Shown: positions 22,362-26,234 of the stretch, in pieces | How the letters are laid out: each line of letters opens with the position of its first letter | Position numbering within the stretch: the stretch's first letter is position 1 | Assembly: GCA_023457255.1 (NCBI GenBank) | Contig: JAEWMB010000030.1 | Location: forward strand, 1-26,234 | Direction of reading: 5' to 3' | Origin: Bacillota bacterium | Lineage (GTDB): Bacteria > Bacillota > Clostridia > Lachnospirales > Lachnospiraceae | DNA length: 26,234 nucleotides | Translations under genes and position numbers: made by a program | The notes under the pieces: model-generated | Database searches by the model: none | What the model saw: only the letters and a program-made list of their open reading frames with translations | Told to the model about the DNA's origin: nothing

Positions 22362-24053
22362 ATGGAGTTAAATCGTAATAATGTGAAAAAAATAATATTA
22401 ATAATTACCTTTACCGTTCTATTATTTGTTGGAATACAACATTTTGACGTGGTAATGAAGACATTTGGACGCCTTGTAGGAATTCTAACTCCTTTCATTT
22501 TAGGCGGATGTATCGCATTTATCTTAAATGTTCCGCTAAGTTTGTTTGAAAATAAATTATTTCGGAAAGGGAAGACAAAAAATCGTTTCATCAACAATAT
22601 AAGACGGCCGATAAGTATCTTGCTTAGTATTATCTTGGTTGTAGGTATTATTTTTACAGTGACATTTTTGATTTTCCCAGAGCTGGCTAAAACCATTGGT
22701 GATTTAGGTGGAACGATAAATAAGTTCGTTCCGGAAGCGCAAAAATGGGTAGAAGAGAAAGTAGCAGAATTGTTAGTTCAATATCCTGATATTGAGAGTT
22801 TTGTGAAAGCGGTTTCGATTGATTGGACTAATGCGAGCACTACTTTAATCAACGTGACAAAAGGTCTTTTTAATGGAATTTTAGGTTCTGCATTTAATAT
22901 CATTGCGAATATTATAAGTGGTGTAACTACCTTCTTTATAGGATTTGTATTTGCAATCTATATTCTAGCGAACAAAGAAAAACTTTCGGAACAAGGTAAG
23001 AAGCTGTGCTACAGTTTTCTTCCGCAAAAGAGAGCGGATCGAATCATTAGGGTGCTGCAATTAACACACCGTACGTTTTCAAACTTCTTATCCGGTCAGT
23101 GCATTGAAGCTGTAATATTAGGCTCTATGTTCTATGTTACGTTAAGTATTTTACGTTTCCCTTATGCCCTTTTGATAGGAGTATTAATCTCATTTACAGC
23201 GTTAATACCTATTTTTGGTGCATTTATTGGTATGATTATCGGAACATTTTTAATTTTCATGGTGAGTCCGGTTCAAGCACTCTGGTTTCTTCTTATTTTC
23301 AATGTATTGCAGCAAATTGAGGGAAATTTAATTTACCCTCATGTCGTTGGAGGGTCAGTAGGACTTCCATCCATCTGGGTATTGTTTGCAGTGACTGTTG
23401 GCGGTAGTCTGATGGGTGTTATTGGTATGTTAGTTTTTATTCCGCTAACCTCAGTTTTCTATACTTTGCTTCGCGAAAATGTGAAGATACGATTGTTCTT
23501 AAGGCGGATACCGGAAGAGAAATATGCGTATACAGCCAATAGTTCGTCTATCCCCATAAGTGAAACATTAGAAATGGAAGAGGAAAAAAGGGCTGCCAGA
23601 CGATACCGGAGAATAAAAGAAGAACAATCAGAAGCAGATAAAGATAGAAATGCAGTAAAAAAAAATTTAAGCAAGGAAGAAATAAAAAAGGAAGTCAGAA
23701 CAGAAGAAGTAAGAAAAAATGAAATAAAACAAGAAAAAACAGAAGAGTTAAGTAAAGGGAATACGAATAGAGAAGTCGTAGCTGTTGAAAAGAGGAAAAG
23801 TTCAGAGAATGAGTCGACAGTAATACATCCCGGCTTGAGGAAAGATTCTTTTTATGAACTAAAGGAAGAAAATTCAGTGAGAGGGGAACCAAAGATATCT
23901 CAAGGGATAATGAAAAACTTAGTAAAAAGTAAGAACCATAGTAATGCAAACAGTATTACCGGGGAGTTACCGAATCAAAAAGAAACTGGGGCAATGAAGA
24001 GAAAGAATTATGGACAATTAGAGCGGATTTCAAAGGATGAAAGTAATCGATAA
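22362..24053 (+). CDS. AI-2E family membrane protein with a long charged tail
   Basis: This is a 563-residue membrane protein. Residues ~1-385 carry about eight hydrophobic segments and the AI-2E (PF01594, YdbI/YtvI/TqsA) signature EGNLIYPHVVGGSVGLPS near residue 320-337, after a central soluble region (~105-165). Family members have been linked to autoinducer-2 export and to Na+/H+ antiport; substrate here is unknown. Residues ~400-563 form a Lys/Glu/Arg-rich, repeat-poor tail (EEIKKEVRTEEVRKNEIKQE) absent from typical ~350-residue members, probably cytoplasmic and disordered or coiled-coil. GGAGG lies 4 nt before the ATG. It starts 11 bp after metH and 11 bp before the AraC gene, so it is likely in the same transcript. 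Confidence 0.88.
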   Translation: MELNRNNVKKIILIITFTVLLFVGIQHFDVVMKTFGRLVGILTPFILGGCIAFILNVPLSLFENKLFRKGKTKNRFINNIRRPISILLSIILVVGIIFTVTFLIFPELAKTIGDLGGTINKFVPEAQKWVEEKVAELLVQYPDIESFVKAVSIDWTNASTTLINVTKGLFNGILGSAFNIIANIISGVTTFFIGFVFAIYILANKEKLSEQGKKLCYSFLPQKRADRIIRVLQLTHRTFSNFLSGQCIEAVILGSMFYVTLSILRFPYALLIGVLISFTALIPIFGAFIGMIIGTFLIFMVSPVQALWFLLIFNVLQQIEGNLIYPHVVGGSVGLPSIWVLFAVTVGGSLMGVIGMLVFIPLTSVFYTLLRENVKIRLFLRRIPEEKYAYTANSSSIPISETLEMEEEKRAARRYRRIKEEQSEADKDRNAVKKNLSKEEIKKEVRTEEVRKNEIKQEKTEELSKGNTNREVVAVEKRKSSENESTVIHPGLRKDSFYELKEENSVRGEPKISQGIMKNLVKSKNHSNANSITGELPNQKETGAMKRKNYGQLERISKDESNR

Positions 24054-24064
24054 GGGGTGGTAAT

Positions 24065-24943
24065 GTGGGCAATGGTGATTATGACTTAACTTACAGTGAT
24101 TTTAACCCGACGGTGTTTTTTGCCAGCAAGATGCGTGTGAGCAAGCGGACGGCATACCATGCTCACCAGGATTTTACGGAATTAACATATATTTTGTCCG
24201 GTACGAGTAAATATCGGATCAATGACATATATTATGATGTGAAAGCTGGTGACATGATTGTCTGCAACCCTGGTGTGTTTCATCAAAACATGCTGTTGGA
24301 TGGCGAGGAACCGTTAGTGGAATTTTGTACCGGCTTCACGGATTTTCAATTTAAGAATATGCCGGAAAATACTATTCAATTAAGCAATCAAGGCCATATC
24401 GTTCCTTTAAGTTCAGAGGCAAAGCGAGAAATATCCAGACTTTGTTATGATATGTTGGCAGAGAATGAGGCTGGTCAGGTTGGAAAGTACTTTATGCTAA
24501 AGGCACAGCTTATCCAAATGCTGATGCTTTTGATGCGAGAAGTGATCGAGGCACCAAAGGTAACCCAGAAAGGGTGTAACTTTGAGACTTATAGCAAAAG
24601 CTATGCAGTAAAACGAATAATCAATTATCTGATGGAGAATTACGAACATAAAATATCCCTTGATCAGATCGCTCATAACATGTACTTAAGTCCTGTTTAT
24701 ATCTCAAAGATATTTAAAGAAGAAACAGGAGAGTCACCAATTAATTATTTAATAAAGATAAGATTAGAAAAGGCGAAGGAAATCTTGTCAGAACGAGAAG
24801 GCGGGAGTATTAAGAACATTGCAAATGAAATAGGTTATGATGATGTATATCATTTTAGTAAGTTATTTAAGAAATATTTCGGTATTTCACCGCAGAATTA
24901 TCGAAAGACCCTAACCGCACAGCGTACGACGGAATCACAATAG
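24065..24943 (+). CDS. AraC-family transcriptional regulator with cupin sensor domain
   Basis: This is a 292-residue DNA-binding protein. Residues ~15-110 are a cupin/AraC ligand domain (RTAYHAHQDFTELTYILSGT, VKAGDMIVCNPGVFHQ), with possible metal or sugar-binding His. Residues ~185-285 are the two helix-turn-helix motifs: INYLMENYEHKISLDQIAHN, VYISKIFKEETGESPINYL and the closing IGYDDVYHFSKLFKKYFGIS, the AraC signature. The GTG start at 24065 is chosen because the overlapping ATG at 24063 is in a dead frame; GGGGTGG lies upstream. Being the last-but-one gene of the run, it may control this operon or a distant sugar operon; no binding site could be identified. Confidence 0.93.
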   Translation: MGNGDYDLTYSDFNPTVFFASKMRVSKRTAYHAHQDFTELTYILSGTSKYRINDIYYDVKAGDMIVCNPGVFHQNMLLDGEEPLVEFCTGFTDFQFKNMPENTIQLSNQGHIVPLSSEAKREISRLCYDMLAENEAGQVGKYFMLKAQLIQMLMLLMREVIEAPKVTQKGCNFETYSKSYAVKRIINYLMENYEHKISLDQIAHNMYLSPVYISKIFKEETGESPINYLIKIRLEKAKEILSEREGGSIKNIANEIGYDDVYHFSKLFKKYFGISPQNYRKTLTAQRTTESQ

Positions 24944-24969
24944 CATATCGGAAAGGCAAAGGTAGTACC

Positions 24970-25749
24970 ATGAATTTGTATGAAGCAATGTTTGTCAGAA
25001 AATCAGTGAGAAATTATAGTATGGAGGCGCTTGAGGAGAAACTGCTTGAAAATATTACTTCTTATATTGAGCAGTTAAAGCCATATAAGAGTAGCATTGA
25101 ATATGAGATGATAATTGTTGATAATACGAAAGAGGATGAAAAGTTTAAGGGCTTATTTCATGTAAAAGCTCCTTATTACCTAATTATTTCCTCCGAATTG
25201 AAACAGGATTATCTGGTTAATGCAGGATTTCTTATGCACCAGATGATGCTGTATCTGACAGCCAGAGGAGTTGCAACCTGTTATCAGGGAGGAATCAAAC
25301 CAAATTCAGAGCTAAAGTCTAAGCTGAAATATGATTATGTTATAGCGATTGGATTTGGTAAGAGTGAAAAATCGATATATCGCTCACCGGAGAAGGCAAA
25401 GCGCCTGTCGGAAGACAGCTTAATTGTATATAAGGAAGAGGTTAGCGAGAATATGAAGATCATAATGCAAGCTGCTATTCTTTCCCCCTCCTCAATGAAT
25501 AATCAGCCCTGGCGTTTTGTAGTATATCGCAATCGTATCCATGTGTTTTGCAAGAAAGCCAGATTTTTTAAATCTGTAATAAGCGATATAAAGCTGATAG
25601 ACATGGGGATAGTCTTGGCAAATATAGTGCAGGCTGCGGATGAATTATGGATGGATGCAATTTTAACTAAATCGGAGGTATTTTCAAATAAAGACTTAAA
25701 GAATACCGAATACATTACGACTGTGATGTTAAAGGAAAAGGTATTCTGA
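24970..25749 (+). CDS. Nitroreductase-family protein (TM1586-like)
   Basis: This is a 259-residue FMN-type nitroreductase. The opening MNLYEAMFVRKSVRNYSME is the family's typical RxSxR.Y start. The middle YLTARGVATCYQGG and VIAIGFGKSEKS, and the second-half AILSPSSMNNQPWRF, match the NADH/FMN sites. The gene seems to contain two half-repeats, as in the 'putative TM nitroreductase' group of Thermotoga TM1586, which uses flavin and reduces unknown substrates. AAAGG is upstream of the ATG, 26 bp after the AraC stop. A strong terminator follows, ending the operon. Co-transcription with a regulator suggests it answers to the same signal, which is unknown. Confidence 0.85.
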   Translation: MNLYEAMFVRKSVRNYSMEALEEKLLENITSYIEQLKPYKSSIEYEMIIVDNTKEDEKFKGLFHVKAPYYLIISSELKQDYLVNAGFLMHQMMLYLTARGVATCYQGGIKPNSELKSKLKYDYVIAIGFGKSEKSIYRSPEKAKRLSEDSLIVYKEEVSENMKIIMQAAILSPSSMNNQPWRFVVYRNRIHVFCKKARFFKSVISDIKLIDMGIVLANIVQAADELWMDAILTKSEVFSNKDLKNTEYITTVMLKEKVF

Positions 25750-25768
25750 GAATGGATATGTAGAAAGA

Positions 25769-25806
25769 CCTGTAAGATGTGGAGCAATAATCTTATGGGT
25801 TTTTTT
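25769..25806 (+). terminator. Terminator ending the methionine-to-nitroreductase run
   Basis: CCTGTAAGAT (25769-25778) and ATCTTATGGG (25790-25799) form a 10-bp stem with two G·U pairs around an 11-nt loop. Seven T residues follow at 25800-25806. Confidence 0.85.
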
Positions 25807-26095
25807 ATGTTAATGTTCTTTAAGCAGTTATATTTCAGTGGAGGAGTTAATTAGTATCGAACCTTTTTACACAAGATAGCCTGATGGGTATATTAAAGCA
25901 AAAAGAAAGGGAATGATTTTAAGGCTGATTTAAAGTATTGTATCATAGGATAGTGGATAAGTATGGTGAAAAAACACAAACGAAGACAATACGAAGGAAT
26001 AAAGCAGGAGCTTCTGGTAAATATACTTTATTCTTAGTGGTTAAGAGAGTTAAATAAATGAAAGACAGATAGAAATAAAAATTTTTTGAATTGTG
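25807..26095. other. Intergenic region before the glycine tRNA
   Basis: About 290 bases of AT-rich sequence. No gene-sized open frame with a ribosome site and no convincing hairpin was seen. A GGAGG near 25842 is followed only by short frames. It may hold decayed sequence. Confidence 0.5.
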
Positions 26096-26124
26096 TTGAC
26101 AAAAAGAACAATATGAGTTATCAT
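26096..26124 (+). promoter_or_regulatory. Promoter of the tRNA-Gly gene
   Basis: A consensus TTGACA (26096-26101), exactly 17 bases, then TATCAT (26119-26124). Start near 26131, about 30 nt before the mature tRNA. This is the strongest vegetative promoter in the window, as expected for a stable RNA. Confidence 0.85.
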
Positions 26125-26160
26125 ATATCTTGTCTTCACGAAATATAAAATACATAACAT

Positions 26161-26232
26161 GCACGAGTGGCTCAGTGGTGGAGTATCGCCTTGCCAAGGC
26201 GAGGGTCGCGGGTTCGAATCCCGTCTCGTGCT
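26161..26232 (+). tRNA. tRNA-Gly (anticodon GCC)
   Basis: GCACGAG (26161-26167) pairs with CTCGTGC (26225-26231). The D arm carries GGCTCAGTGGTGGAG. The anticodon stem TCGCC/GGCGA holds the loop TTGCCAA with anticodon GCC, and the T arm GCGGG-TTCGAAT-CCCGT is canonical. U is the discriminator at 26232 and no CCA is encoded. It probably reads GGC and GGU codons. More tRNA genes may follow beyond the window edge. Confidence 0.97.
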
Positions 26233-26234
26233 TA

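Noticed and set aside
25943..26197. Minus-strand 84-codon frame overlapping the tRNA
   Set aside because: It runs through the tRNA and its promoter, has no ribosome site and no recognisable protein features.

Overview
The window looks like a chromosomal segment of an AT-rich, spore-forming anaerobic Firmicute, most likely a Lachnospiraceae relative (Lachnoclostridium/Anaerocolumna-like). The grounds are strong AGGAGG-type ribosome sites, an exosporium-type collagen-like protein, a GGGtGRT-family protein, a DUF3788 protein, and a cobalamin-dependent methionine synthase without a reactivation domain. The genus is inferred, not proven.

Layout. (1) 1-984: the 3' end of a large Rhs/YD-type polymorphic toxin, cut by the window edge, followed 8 bp later by a probable immunity gene. 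(2) 985-1796: a graveyard holding an IS91-family transposase scrap and other broken reading frames. (3) 1797-6979: a BmpA/PnrA-type nucleoside ABC importer comprising lipoprotein, duplicated ATPase and two permeases, arranged like Bacillus nupNOPQ. Two hairpins lie between the lipoprotein gene and the rest, and a bidirectional terminator closes the cluster. (4) 7250-8737: a small unknown gene, a Big_2 surface-protein remnant and a HAD phosphatase. (5) 8791-11642: a collagen-like protein with about 72 Gly-X-Thr triplets, divergent from an FkbM methyltransferase; together they suggest a spore-surface glycoprotein and a glycan-modifying enzyme. (6) 11820-14348: an accessory zone with a DUF3788 gene, a frame-broken small gene, an ISL3 transposase scrap, a small membrane protein that appears to start at ATT, terminase and portal remnants of a lost prophage, and a small unknown gene. 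(7) 14421-16294, minus strand: a GGGtGRT protein gene with a NifU-like scaffold gene upstream of it, ending at a double inverted repeat and a good terminator. (8) 16709-25806, plus strand: a one-directional run of six genes. (9) 26096-26232: a promoter and a glycine tRNA (GCC).

How the genes work together. The first and third genes of the long run form a methionine-cycle module: a homocysteine S-methyltransferase fused to methylenetetrahydrofolate reductase, and a B12-dependent MetH. A metallophosphoesterase with an unusual C-terminal extension sits between them. An AI-2E family membrane protein, an AraC-family regulator and a small nitroreductase follow with short gaps, so all six may be co-transcribed up to the terminator at 25769. 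No SAM, cobalamin, purine or T-box leader could be recognised upstream of the methionine or nucleoside genes.

The parts most worth a second look are the toxin/immunity pair, the collagen/FkbM locus, the GGGtGRT/NifU-like pair with its leader hairpin, the ATT-start membrane peptide, and the phosphoesterase inside the methionine operon. No single large undescribed system is proven here.
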